From NCBI GenBank assembly GCA_016719535.1, contig JADJYX010000029.1, positions 1 to 64,000 on the forward strand: 64,000 nucleotides of DNA. The letters run 5' to 3'. The notes below the pieces were generated by a model. That model was not told the origin of the DNA. It did no database searches and saw only the letters and a program-made list of their open reading frames with translations. The DNA comes from Rubrivivax sp. Lineage in GTDB: Bacteria; Pseudomonadota; Gammaproteobacteria; Burkholderiales; Burkholderiaceae_C. Shown here one piece after another: positions 20,558-28,788 of this stretch; positions within the stretch are counted from its first letter, which is position 1; every line of letters begins with the position of its first letter. The position numbers and the translations under genes were made by a program.

Positions 20558-21549
20558 TCAGAGGGCCGCCGCGCCGCGGCGCTTCAGTTCGTCAGTGTCG
20601 ATGTCCACGTAGCGCCAGAACTGGCCGCGAAAGTGGCTTGCGTGGTAGCCCTTCACCCACGGATGGGCGAGGTCGGTCCAGACCGGATGCGTGGCCACCT
20701 TGTACGGCATGTAGGCCACCAACAGGCGCGTGGCCTGCTTGATTACCGCTTCGCGCTCCGGCCCGTTGGGCATACGGCGCTGCTTCTCGTACAGCGTGTT
20801 GTAGGCCGGCAGGTCGAATCGCGCGTGGTTGGACTGGCCCTTGTTGGGCCCGTAGCCCAGGCCGAGGAAGGTGTCGGCGTCCGGGCTGCCGGCACTCCAG
20901 CTCACGCCCCACATCGTCAGCTTGCCGGCGCGGCTGGCCTTCAGATGCTCGGGCCACTTGCCGGTCTTGAACTCGATCTTCAGTCCCAGCGCCGTCATGT
21001 TCTTCTGCCACAACTCGTTGAGTTTGCGGCTCACCTGGTCGGGACTGGTGGCGTACTCGAGCAGCAGGGGCTGGCCGTCCGGCTGTTCGCGCCAGCCATC
21101 GCCGTCCTTGTCCACGTAGCCGTGCACGTCGAGCAGGGCTCTGGCGCGGACGAGATTGAAGCCGCTCATCTCGCTCTTGAACGCCGGGTCGTAGCCGAAG
21201 GTCTCGGGCCCGACCGGTCCCTGCGCCGGGATGGACTGACCGTGGCGGACGAGCCGGATCTCGCGACGACATCGACCGCCAGGCTGATCGCGCGGCGCAG
21301 CGCCACCTTGGAAGGTTCGTAGCCGCCGACCAGGGGATGCTCCATCGCGAAATACGTAAAGGAACTCTGGGCGCGCGGGTAAGCGTCCGAGATCTGCGCC
21401 GGGTCGAAGCCGCTCTCGGCGATGGGGAAGGCGTAGCGCAGCACGCGCAAGGGCTGGCCGCCGCCTTGGACCGGCGCCGGTGCGGCCGGAGCGCCCAGGG
21501 GCAGCGCGGTGGCGGCCGCCAGGGCCAGGGTGTCACGTCGTCTGATCAC
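20558..21549 (-). pseudogene. Peptide/solute-binding protein of an ABC importer, internally deleted
   Basis: Starting at GTG 21549, a leader (RRRDTLALAAATALPLG) precedes the N-terminal family-5 solute-binding segment RVLRYAFPIAESGFDPAQIS. About ten residues later the sequence jumps to FTYFAMEHPLVGGYEPSKVA, which belongs far downstream in this family. The C-terminal third then reads through LLDVHGYVDKDGDGWREQPD, PDADTFLGLGYGPNKGQ and WVKGYHASHFRGQFWRYVDI. A complete protein would have about 590 residues; here about 330 remain, so the middle is gone. A frame change near 21170-21250 is also present. No permease or ATPase genes are adjacent. Confidence 0.7.
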
Positions 21550-21968
21550 TGCGGTACCCCACTCGATGGCGCAGCGCCACGGGTTCGATGTCGTACACGC
21601 TTCGAGCGTGTACTGTCGACGACGATTCGCTCGAAGGCCTGGCCCCATGGGGGCGTCAGCTCGGTGACGGCGCGGCGAGCACGCACCCCCCGGGGAACGT
21701 ATACGAGCGGCACGCGCAAAGCGCTGGCCGTCACCGCTTTGCGATCGGGGCTGTCGGGCATGTCCGGCTGCTGTGCATGCGCGGCTTTGCAGGCAGCCCG
21801 GACTCCGAGCCAAAGCATCGCCAGGGTGCGATGCTCTATGTCGGCTTCGCCGCCAGCAATTCGAGCGGCCGACCGGCAGTTGTGGGTCGCAAGCCGCCCA
21901 TCACGTCGGTCCATGAAGAAGGGCGCCCGCAGGCGCCCTCGTGACCGATCCGGTTTGCGAGCGCGACT
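21550..21968. other. Spacer with no recognised gene; holds a relic ftsZ terminator
   Basis: Open frames on both strands here show no family resemblance. Close to the right edge, at 21921-21938, a perfect hairpin lies where it would end minus-strand transcription from ftsZ copy A. Confidence 0.35.
21921..21938 (-). terminator. Relic ftsZ terminator hairpin, copy A
   Basis: Read on the minus strand, GGGCGCC-TGC-GGGCGCCC is followed by TTCTTC. The same hairpin lies at the corresponding place after copies B (27215-27232) and C (28392-28409), so it travels with the repeated unit. Confidence 0.55.
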
Positions 21969-22762
21969 TCAGTCGACCTGCTTGCGCAGGAACGCCGGGA
22001 TCTCGATCTCGTCCATGCCGTTGCTCGACAGCGCCTCCACCTTGGCCGCCGCCTGGCTGCGCGCGTTGCGCCACACGCTGGGGGTGTTGAGGCCGGTGTA
22101 GGTGTCGGCCGCCCCCGGCTGCGCCGGCTGCATCGGCTGGTTGAGGATGGGCAGGCTGTCGGTGCCGGTGCGCAGCTGCGTGGCCGCGGGCTGCACGACA
22201 TCCAGCGTGGGGGTGCGACTTTCGGCCCTCCGCACGCTGGACAGGCCGGTGGCGATGACCGTCACGCGCAGCTGGTCGCCCAACGATTCATCGCAGGCGG
22301 TGCCGTAGATGACGTGCGCGTCGTCGGCGGCATAGCGGCGGATGGTATTCATCGCATTGCGGCTCTCGGCCAGCTTGAAGCTGTTCTTGCTGGCCGCGAT
22401 CAGCACGAGCACAGGGCCCGGGTACCGGGACGCTTGCGGGCCTGCGCGCGCCGCTCGAGGCGGTGCCTTCCAGCAGCGGGCAGGCCACGGCGCCGTCCGC
22501 CGCCTTGGTGGCGCGGTCGGGGCCGCCGGCGGTGGCAGTGTCCATGCACGCCCGAGCCCGGCTCGCTCATCACCGTCTTCACATCCTCGAAGTCGACTTC
22601 TGACCTGCGCCGGGGATGTGGATGATGTCGCCGCTGTTGCCAATGTCGCCGCCGACGGCGTTCATCAGCACGTCGTTGGCATGCCTGACTCGAAGGGTCG
22701 GGCCTGGTCCTGGGTGACGTCGTCGCCCAGCACCTCCGGCAGCTACTCGTTCAGCACCCTGC
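21969..22762 (-). pseudogene. ftsZ: ftsZ 3'-end copy A, degraded
   Basis: From its stop at 21969 this copy matches the intact ftsZ (stop at 31006) nearly base for base for about 400 bp, encoding VLVLIAASKNSFKLAESRNA through AQPGAADTY to MDEIEIPAFLRKQVD. Further upstream it acquires small insertions (about 50 bp near 22415-22470) and frameshifts, and similarity ends near 22762, equivalent to about 31748 in the real gene. The GTP-binding N-terminal half is absent. It lacks a start and cannot make FtsZ. Confidence 0.9.
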
Positions 22763-23032
22763 ATCAGGCGGGAGCGAGGAGCCGAGCGGCAGCCGAGGGC
22801 TGTACGTTCGAGCGACGTCGGGGGTAGGGGGCTGTTGTCGGCCAACGGAGCAGTCGGTCTGTCTCGCTGCTGAAGCCGGACCATCGCGCGGATTCCCCGT
22901 TGCGCACGACCCGCATTGGCGCCGAACTGCTCTCGCTGCCGGCTGACGCAAACCGCTAAGACTTTGCTAAGTTGCAGCGGCCAGAGTAGACGCACAGTCA
23001 AGGTCGACTGGAGTCGCTCGAAAGGAACGATC

Positions 23033-23317
23033 ATGAAGTTCAGCAACATCGGCGTGGCGCTCGGCATCGCGGCAGCAACGATGGGCCTCGCCGCGCACGC
23101 AGGCGACGATCGCAAGGCGTCGAAGGACCATCGGCAGGCTGCTTCGGGGATGCAGGCCGTTGCCGTCTCTCCCAAGGCCGGCGAGCCGGGCCATGGCTGG
23201 CAGTATTTCTCCGATTCGCGCAAGGCCCGCGCCGTCGTCATCAGCCCCAATGGCGACTACTACTACAGCCGCGGCGACAGCCTGCAACTCGTATACAAGC
23301 CTGCGCCCACGGCCTGA
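23033..23317 (+). CDS. Small secreted protein of unknown function
   Basis: A protein of 94 residues starting at the ATG nine bases after AAAGGAA. Residues 1-22 are a signal peptide (MKFSNIGVALGIAAATMGLA, cleavage after AHA). The mature part is basic then Tyr-rich, with GHGWQYFSDSRKARAVVISP and GDYYYSRGDSLQLVYKP. No domain is recognised. It stands alone, 270 bp after ftsZ copy A and 150 bp before the electron-transfer operon. The upstream gap is the most AT-rich stretch nearby and probably carries its promoter. Confidence 0.65.
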   Translation: MKFSNIGVALGIAAATMGLAAHAGDDRKASKDHRQAASGMQAVAVSPKAGEPGHGWQYFSDSRKARAVVISPNGDYYYSRGDSLQLVYKPAPTA

Positions 23318-23467
23318 ACGCGGCGATGCTGCCCGGCGGCCCTCGAGGGCTACCGCCGGGCGGCGGCTGCGCTTGATGCCACTCAAGCGTGCACGGGGCA
23401 ACGGCTCCCAGAATCGGGCCATGCCCTTGCGCGTCGCATCGAACGTCGGCGAGGTCACGGAGCCTCG

Positions 23468-24709
23468 ATGACCGCCTTGCAGCTGCTCGCGTGGATCACC
23501 GCTGCGCTGCTGCTGCAGCTGACGGTGGGCATCGGCGTGGTGGTGCGGCGCCGCCGCCTGGCGGCGCCGGCGACACCGGTACTACCCGATGCGACGAGGA
23601 CCAGGCCGGAGCTGGCCTGGGAGGGTTGGCGAGCGTTCCGGGTCGCACAGCGTCACTTCGAAGACGCCGCACGGACGCAGTGTTCCTTTCACCTGCAGCC
23701 GGTCGACGGTCAGCCCTTGCCCGCCTTCCGGCCGGGCCAGTTTCTGACCTTTTCGCTCGATCTCGCCGCGGGCGCAGCCGGTGAAGAGTCGGCCGGGCGC
23801 GCCATCACGCGCTGCTATTCGCTGTCGGACCGGCCCGACCCGGCGCAGTACCGGGTGACCATCAAGCGCGTGCCGGCGCCGCCCGACCACCCGGAGTTTC
23901 TTCCGGGCCTGTCGTCGAACCACTTCCACGACCATGTCCGGGCCGGTGACGTGCTGCGCGTGAAGGCACCGTCGGGGCACTTCTTCATCGATCCCGATCC
24001 GTCGATCCCCGTGGTGCTGATCGGCGGCGGCATCGGCATCACGCCGATGATGAGCATGCTGCGCTGGTGCATCGCCAACCAGCCGCAGCGGCCGGTGCAT
24101 CTCTACTACGGCCTGCGCAACAGCGACGAGCATGCCTTCAAGTCGGCGCTGGAGGAGATGGCGGCCTCGCACCCTGCGCTGCGCCTGCACGTCGTCTACA
24201 GCCGCCCGCTGGCGGCCGATGTGCAGGGGCGCGACTACCGGCACGCGGGGCACGTGGACGTGGAACTGCTGCGCCAGACGCTGCCGCACGGGCGGCATCG
24301 GTTCTACGTCTGCGGGCCGCCGGCGATGATGCAGACCCTGGTGCCCGCGCTGGCCGCGTGGGGCGTGCCCGTCGCCGATATCCACTACGAGGCGTTCGGG
24401 CCGGCGACCGTCAAGCTGCCGGGGGCCCCGGAACCCGCCGCGCCGGTGGCTGCCGGCGTCGAGGTGAAGTTTCAGCGCTCCGGCCGCACGCTGGTCTGGA
24501 GCGGCCAGGACGCCTCGCTGCTCGATTTTGCCGAGCGCCATGGCCTCGAGGTCGAGTCGGGCTGCCGGTCCGGCGGCTGCGGCAGCTGCGAGACGCGGCT
24601 GCTCGACGGCTCGGTGCAGTACGAGCACACGCCCGACCACGACGTCGCGGCCGGCCATTGCCTGCTGTGCGTTGGCCGGCCGGCCACCTCGCTGGTGCTG
24701 GAGGCCTGA
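23468..24709 (+). CDS. Membrane-anchored FAD/NAD(P)H oxidoreductase with C-terminal 2Fe-2S ferredoxin domain
   Basis: An intact protein of 413 residues. One N-terminal helix (residues 7-26) is followed by RRRR, so the catalytic part should face the cytoplasm. An FAD-binding barrel (residues 55-170) has RCYSLSDRPD for flavin contact. The NAD(P) domain begins with GGGIGITPMMSML and contains FYVCGPPAMM. A C-terminal plant-type ferredoxin domain carries the cluster cysteines in GCRSGGCGSC plus the distal Cys in CLLC. The stop overlaps the start of the cytochrome b gene (TGATG). Together with the next two genes it probably moves electrons between cytoplasmic NAD(P)H and periplasmic haem. The direction is not evident. 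Confidence 0.85.
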   Translation: MTALQLLAWITAALLLQLTVGIGVVVRRRRLAAPATPVLPDATRTRPELAWEGWRAFRVAQRHFEDAARTQCSFHLQPVDGQPLPAFRPGQFLTFSLDLAAGAAGEESAGRAITRCYSLSDRPDPAQYRVTIKRVPAPPDHPEFLPGLSSNHFHDHVRAGDVLRVKAPSGHFFIDPDPSIPVVLIGGGIGITPMMSMLRWCIANQPQRPVHLYYGLRNSDEHAFKSALEEMAASHPALRLHVVYSRPLAADVQGRDYRHAGHVDVELLRQTLPHGRHRFYVCGPPAMMQTLVPALAAWGVPVADIHYEAFGPATVKLPGAPEPAAPVAAGVEVKFQRSGRTLVWSGQDASLLDFAERHGLEVESGCRSGGCGSCETRLLDGSVQYEHTPDHDVAAGHCLLCVGRPATSLVLEA

Positions 24710-25293
24710 TGCCATTGAAGGCCCGACTGTTTCAGCGCGAAGTGCTGCCCTTCGTGGCCAGCTTCGCCCTGCTGGCCGTACTCGCCCTCGCGCTCGATGG
24801 TCTGCTGCATCTGTTCGACCTGCTGTGGGTCGGACGTTGGCTCGGCATCCCCGGTACGCTGCTCATCATCGGCTCCACCGCCTATTCGCTGCGCAAGCGC
24901 AAGCTGATCCGCAGCGGTCATCCGGCGAAGCTGCTGCGCTGGCACGAGCTGCTGGCGTGGCTGGGTTCGCTGCTGGTGCTGGTGCATGCCGGCGTGCACT
25001 TCAATGCCATCCTCGGCTGGCTGGCGGTGTGGGCGATGCTGATCAATGTCGGCAGCGGCCTGACCGGCAAGTTTCTGCTCGATCGATCCCGGCGTCGGAT
25101 GGAGCAGGCCCGGCAGCGCATGCGCGCCCGCGGCCTGCCCGAAGAGGAACTGGAAGACCAGCTCTACTGGGACAGCCTGACCTTCGACGCCGTCAAGCAG
25201 TGGCGCGTGGTGCACTTCCCGATCACGCTGGCCTTCGCCCTTCTGGCCACGGCGCACATCGTGGCGATCTTTCTCTTCTGGGGCTGGCGGTGA
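24709..25293 (+). CDS. Membrane cytochrome b-like protein
   Basis: A protein of 194 residues with about four membrane helices (near 13-33, 42-60, 78-115 and 168-190). Histidines at helix positions 79, 93 and 97, and two more near 173 and 185 (RVVHFPIT and ATAHIVAI), are placed as haem b ligands. Between helices three and four lies a charged cytoplasmic loop (RSRRRMEQARQRMRARGL). I do not match it to a named cytochrome b family with certainty. It overlaps the reductase upstream and the multihaem cytochrome downstream (GTGA), so the three products probably form one complex. Confidence 0.7.
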   Translation: MPLKARLFQREVLPFVASFALLAVLALALDGLLHLFDLLWVGRWLGIPGTLLIIGSTAYSLRKRKLIRSGHPAKLLRWHELLAWLGSLLVLVHAGVHFNAILGWLAVWAMLINVGSGLTGKFLLDRSRRRMEQARQRMRARGLPEEELEDQLYWDSLTFDAVKQWRVVHFPITLAFALLATAHIVAIFLFWGWR

Positions 25294-26168
25294 AGAAGCG
25301 GCCACCCGTCCTGTGGATCGTCGTCGCGCTCAACCTGGTGGTGCTGGTCGCGCTGGCCTTCGCCTATCCGCACCTGATGATCAGCCCCGGCCCGCTGGTG
25401 AAGGGGCACGAGGATCTCGTCACCGACTGCTTCGCCTGCCACGCCGCCTGGCGCGGCGCCTCCACGTCGCGCTGCATCGAATGCCATGCCGTGGCCGATG
25501 TCGGCCTGAAGACGACCAAGGGCGTGGCGATCCCTTCGCGCACCGTCAAGGTGTCGTTCCACCAGGAACTGGTCGAGCAGGACTGCATGGCCTGCCACAG
25601 CGACCACCAGGGGCCCAAGCTCACCAAGCGCAGCCGCAAGCCCTTCTCGCATGCGCTGCTGAAGGTGGCGGTGAAGGAACAGTGCGCGACCTGCCACGCC
25701 GCCCCGAAGGACACGGTGCACCGCGAGCTGAAGGCCGAGTGCAGCCAGTGCCACGGAGACAAGGCCTGGAAGCCGGCGAGCTTCGAGCACCGGCTGCTGG
25801 CGCCGGCCGTGCTCGACCGCTGCGAGAGCTGCCACAACGCGCCGACCGACCGCCTGCACCGCCAGATCACGGGCAGTTGCAAGAGCTGCCACAAGACCGA
25901 GGCCTGGAAGCCGGCGACCTTCGACCACGACAAATCTTTCGTGCTCGATCGCGACCACCAGGCCCCGTGCGAGACCTGCCACAAGAACAACGACTACAGC
26001 CGCTACACCTGCTACGGTTGCCACGAGCACTCGGAGGCCAAGGTGCGCGCCGAACACCTCGAAGAAGGCATCCGGGACTTCCAGGACTGCGTGGAGTGCC
26101 ACCGCGACCCGCGGGTCGAACCGCAGAAGGGGCGCGGCCGGGACCGAGGCGGGCGCCAGCGTGACTGA
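25290..26168 (+). CDS. Anchored decahaem c-type cytochrome
   Basis: A protein of 292 residues beginning with GTG. One N-terminal helix (residues 8-26) exports and anchors it, leaving the rest in the periplasm. I count ten CXXCH haem sites: CFACH, CIECH, CMACH, CATCH, CSQCH, CESCH, CKSCH, CETCH, CYGCH and CVECH, with matching distal His residues such as FHQEL, SHALL and HRQI. Internal repeats (KAWKPASFEH, EAWKPATFDH) show growth by duplication of a two-haem unit of the cytochrome c3/c7 type. Known relatives act as electron wires in periplasmic respiration. The partner is presumably the overlapping cytochrome b. Confidence 0.9.
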   Translation: MKKRPPVLWIVVALNLVVLVALAFAYPHLMISPGPLVKGHEDLVTDCFACHAAWRGASTSRCIECHAVADVGLKTTKGVAIPSRTVKVSFHQELVEQDCMACHSDHQGPKLTKRSRKPFSHALLKVAVKEQCATCHAAPKDTVHRELKAECSQCHGDKAWKPASFEHRLLAPAVLDRCESCHNAPTDRLHRQITGSCKSCHKTEAWKPATFDHDKSFVLDRDHQAPCETCHKNNDYSRYTCYGCHEHSEAKVRAEHLEEGIRDFQDCVECHRDPRVEPQKGRGRDRGGRQRD

Positions 26169-26211
26169 CCGGCAGCCATTGGCGCGGCCGACGTTCGCGT
26201 GCGGCACCGCA

Positions 26212-27017
26212 TGAGCAGGCGCAGCGTCCCGGCTCGATCGCCTGGCGTCGCTGCCGCCCGGCACGCAGGGCCTGAGCGCAGCGCAGGTCGAACGCCAGCG
26301 CAGCCACGGCTTCAACGACATCGTGGCGCCCGCCACCGACGGCTGGCTCGTCGTCGCACGCGACACGGCACGCGACCCGATGCTGTGGTTCCTGCTGCTG
26401 TCGGCTGGCCTGTTCGGCCTGCTCGGCCAGGTCACAGAGTCGCTCACGCTGCTCGTCGCGATGGCGCCCTTGCTGGGCATGGACGCCTACCTGCACCGGC
26501 GAACCTCGGCATCCGCGTCGGGGCTGGCCAGCCGGCTGGCCAGTTCGGCCAAGGTGCTGCGCGACGGGCAGTGGCGCCACATGCCGTCGCGGGAGCTGGT
26601 GCCCGGCGACCTGGTGGAGGTGGCGCCGGGCGAGCATTTCCGGCCGACGGGGTGCTGGTCGCCGGCACCGGCCTGCAGGCCGACGAATCGACGCTGACCG
26701 GGGAATCACTGCCGGTGGCCAAAAGCGCGCCCTCGGTGCGGCGCCGCCTGCCGCCAGCGTGCCCGACGAGCACTGGGGACCGCGGGGACGCGCCTGCTGA
26801 CGGGCACGGCCCGGCTGCTGATCGTCTTCATCGGCGGCGAGACGCGCTACGGCGAGATCGCCCGCTCCGCCACCGAGGGCAGGTTCCTGTGCTCAGCCGA
26901 CTGCTGCATCTGCGGCCCTTGCATGCGGCCGACTGGGCACTGGTGGCGGTGGCCTTCGCCGCTGCGGCCGCGATCACCCTCTGGGTGGCCTCGCGGCTCG
27001 ATCGGCATCCGAACTGA
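26212..27017 (+). pseudogene. Cation-transporting P-type ATPase, only the two ends left
   Basis: The N-terminal cation-ATPase domain is clear (GLSAAQVERQRSHGFNDIV), followed by two membrane helices (MLWFLLLSAGLFGLLGQ, SLTLLVAMAPLLGMDAYL) and the actuator domain with KVLRDGQWRHMPSRELVPGD, LQADESTLTGESLPVAKS and FIGGETRYGEIARSA. The sequence then jumps to the last 45 residues (LHAADWALVAVAFAAAAAIT). The phosphorylation motif DKTGT, the ATP-binding domain and most membrane helices are missing. About 260 of roughly 800 residues remain, with additional one-base frameshifts near 26240, 26640 and 26900. It follows the cytochrome gene after 43 bp. Confidence 0.75.
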
Positions 27018-27214
27018 AGGGCGTCCAGACCTTGCCCATCGACAACCCGGCTCCATGCACGAGGCCCTCACGAGGCCCCTCACGAGGCTCTCACGCAGCC
27101 CTGCGCGCGTCGGGCGCGAGGACAACGCATCCATGCCGGACCGACTGGTACCGTCTGCGGGCGGGGTCTGCAATGAGTCGCAGCAGTCCTCGCCAGCCTC
27201 CCCTGATGCAACAA

Positions 27215-27232
27215 GGGCGCCGGCCGGCGCCC
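27215..27232 (-). terminator. Relic ftsZ terminator hairpin, copy B
   Basis: GGGCGCCGGCCGGCGCCC is a perfect palindrome at the same place relative to ftsZ copy B as the hairpins of copies A and C, followed by the shared CTCGTGACCGATC. Confidence 0.5.
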
Positions 27233-27263
27233 TCGTGACCGATCCAGCTCAGGACGCCGAAGC

Positions 27264-27438
27264 CCAGTCGACCTGCTTGCGCAGGAGCGCTGAGATGGAT
27301 CTCGATCACGTCCATGCCGTTGCTGGACAGTGACAGTGGCGATGACCGCCACGCGCAGCGGTCGCCCAACGATTCATCGCAGGCGCTGCCGTCGACCCCA
27401 TGCGCATCGTCGGCGGCCTTGGTGGCGCGGCATCGCCG
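27264..27438 (-). pseudogene. ftsZ: ftsZ 3'-end copy B, collapsed
   Basis: Three short blocks of ftsZ are stitched together: the stop-proximal block equivalent to about 31010-31066 (the MDEIEIPAF tail, frameshifted), a block equivalent to about 31275-31340 (CGCCCAACGATTCATCG) and a few bases equivalent to about 31500 (GCGGCCTTGGTGGCGCGG). The intervening ftsZ sequence has been deleted twice. The last block abuts the HsdM-like coding sequence directly. Confidence 0.8.
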
Positions 27439-28415
27439 ACGACGTGCTGCGCGATCTGTTCAAGCGCGGCAAATACCCCGACGTGATCCTGCCCATGTGC
27501 GTGATCCGCCGGCTCGACGCGGTGCTGGAGCCGACGAAGGCACAGGTCCTCGACACCAAGCGACTGCTCGACCGCGAGCAGATCACCGAGCAGCGGGCCG
27601 CCCTGTGCGACGCCGCCGGCCAGGACTTCTACAACACCTCGAAGTTCACGCTGCGTGACTTGAAGTCGCGCGGCAGCCAGCAGCAGCTGCTGGCCGACTT
27701 CCTGGCCGGGGCCGAGCGCGACAAGCTGGATCCGGTGCTCGACGCCTGCGTGGCGGTTTACCTGCAGGCCCTGGACGAAGACGGGCAGGTCGACTTCAAG
27801 GGCAAGGCCAAGGCTTTCTGCCGCTCGTATGCCTTTCTGTCGTCGGTGCTGCCCTACAACAAGGCCGACTGGGAGCGCCTGGCCATTTTCCTGGACCTGC
27901 TGACGCCCAAGCTGCCGGCGCCGAAGGACGAAGACCTGGCCAAGGGCATCCTGGAGAGCATCGACATGGACAGTTACCGCGTCGAGAAGCGCGCCGTGGC
28001 GTCGCTGCTGCTGGCCGACCAGGAGGCCGAGATCGAGCCTCTGCCCATCGAGGGCGGCGGCAAGAAACCGGAACCCGACCTGGACCCGCTGAGCGTGATC
28101 CTGCAGCGCTTCAACGAGCAGTTCGGCACCACGTTCAGCGACGCCGACCGCATCCTGCGTCACATCCGCGACGACATCGCACCCAAAGTGGCCGCCGATC
28201 CGGCGTTCCGCAACGCATTGGAAAACACACCGCATACCGCGCGGCTGGCGCACGACCAGGCGCTGGCCAAGGCGGCGCAAGGTTCGATCAAGGACTACAC
28301 GCAGTTCTACAAGCAGTTCGTCGAGAACGATGACTTCAAGCGCTTCGTCGGCGACATGGTATTCCGGCTGGCGAGCGTGAAGCACGAACAAGGGCGCCCG
28401 CAGGCGCCCCCGTGA
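27431..28415 (+). pseudogene. HsdM N-terminus fused in frame to HsdR C-terminus
   Basis: The open frame starts inside the ftsZ relic and enters HsdM-like sequence at GIADDVLRDLFKRGKYPDVI, followed by VIRRLDAVLEPTKAQVL and FYNTSKFTLRDLKSR, the N-terminal helical domain of type I modification subunits. Near 27700 it switches without a frame change to the C-terminal part of a type I restriction subunit: DPVLDACVAVYLQALDEDG, FCRSYAFLSSVLPYNKADW, RFNEQFGTTFSDADRILRHI, ending KRFVGDMVFRLASVK. Everything between (the methyltransferase motifs, HsdS, the HsdR nuclease and helicase) is deleted. It encodes about 325 residues of relic. Whether the hybrid is expressed is unknown. Confidence 0.8.
28392..28409 (-). 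terminator. ftsZ-unit terminator hairpin, copy C
   Basis: GGGCGCC and GGCGCCC pair around a four-base loop, between the end of the HsdR relic and the ftsZ copy C tail. It can serve transcripts from both sides. Confidence 0.5.
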
Positions 28416-28446
28416 CCGATCAGTCTGGCGAAGCCGCGGTCAATCC

Positions 28447-28509
28447 GCCTTGGCGCTTGCAGGCGCCAAGGCGCTCCTGAGGCACGAGACAAGACGCAAG
28501 TCTTGTCTC
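28447..28509. repeat. Two perfect hairpins after ftsZ copy C
   Basis: At 28447-28472, GCCTTGGCGC and GCGCCAAGGC form a 10-bp stem around TTGCAG. At 28486-28509, GAGACAAGAC and GTCTTGTCTC form a 10-bp stem around GCAA. The left arm and loop of the first hairpin also survive next to the intact ftsZ near 30960, which suggests that copy C preserves the ancestral downstream region best. Confidence 0.7.
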
Positions 28510-28515
28510 ATGTCC

Positions 28516-28720
28516 TCAGTCGGCCTGCTTGCGCAGAAACGCCGGAATCTCGATCTCGTCCATGCCGTTGCTCGACCGCGCCTCCACCTTGGCGGCTGCC
28601 TGCGAACGCGCGTTGCGCCACACGCTGGGCGTCTTGAGCCCGGCGTAGTCGTCGGCCGCGCCCGGCCGCATGGTCTGCATCGGCTGGCTGAGGATGGGCA
28701 GGTTGTCGGTGCCGGGGCGG
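28516..28720 (-). pseudogene. ftsZ: ftsZ 3'-end copy C
   Basis: This copy encodes the last 68 or so residues of FtsZ in frame (NLPILSQPMQ through MDEIEIPAFLRKQAD and the stop). Similarity to the intact gene stops near 28720; the next 60 bp are unrelated. It is too short to function. The tail peptide that binds FtsA and other partners is intact in sequence but has no start. Confidence 0.85.
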
Positions 28721-28788
28721 ATCAGGCGTTCGGCAAGCCGGTCTTCGGCATCGAAGATCCCGCCATCGGCAACGCACGCCACTCCTCT

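Noticed and set aside
28447..28509. The paired hairpins considered as a CRISPR or integron attC site
   Set aside because: There are only two different hairpins with no repeated spacer pattern and no cas or integrase gene nearby.
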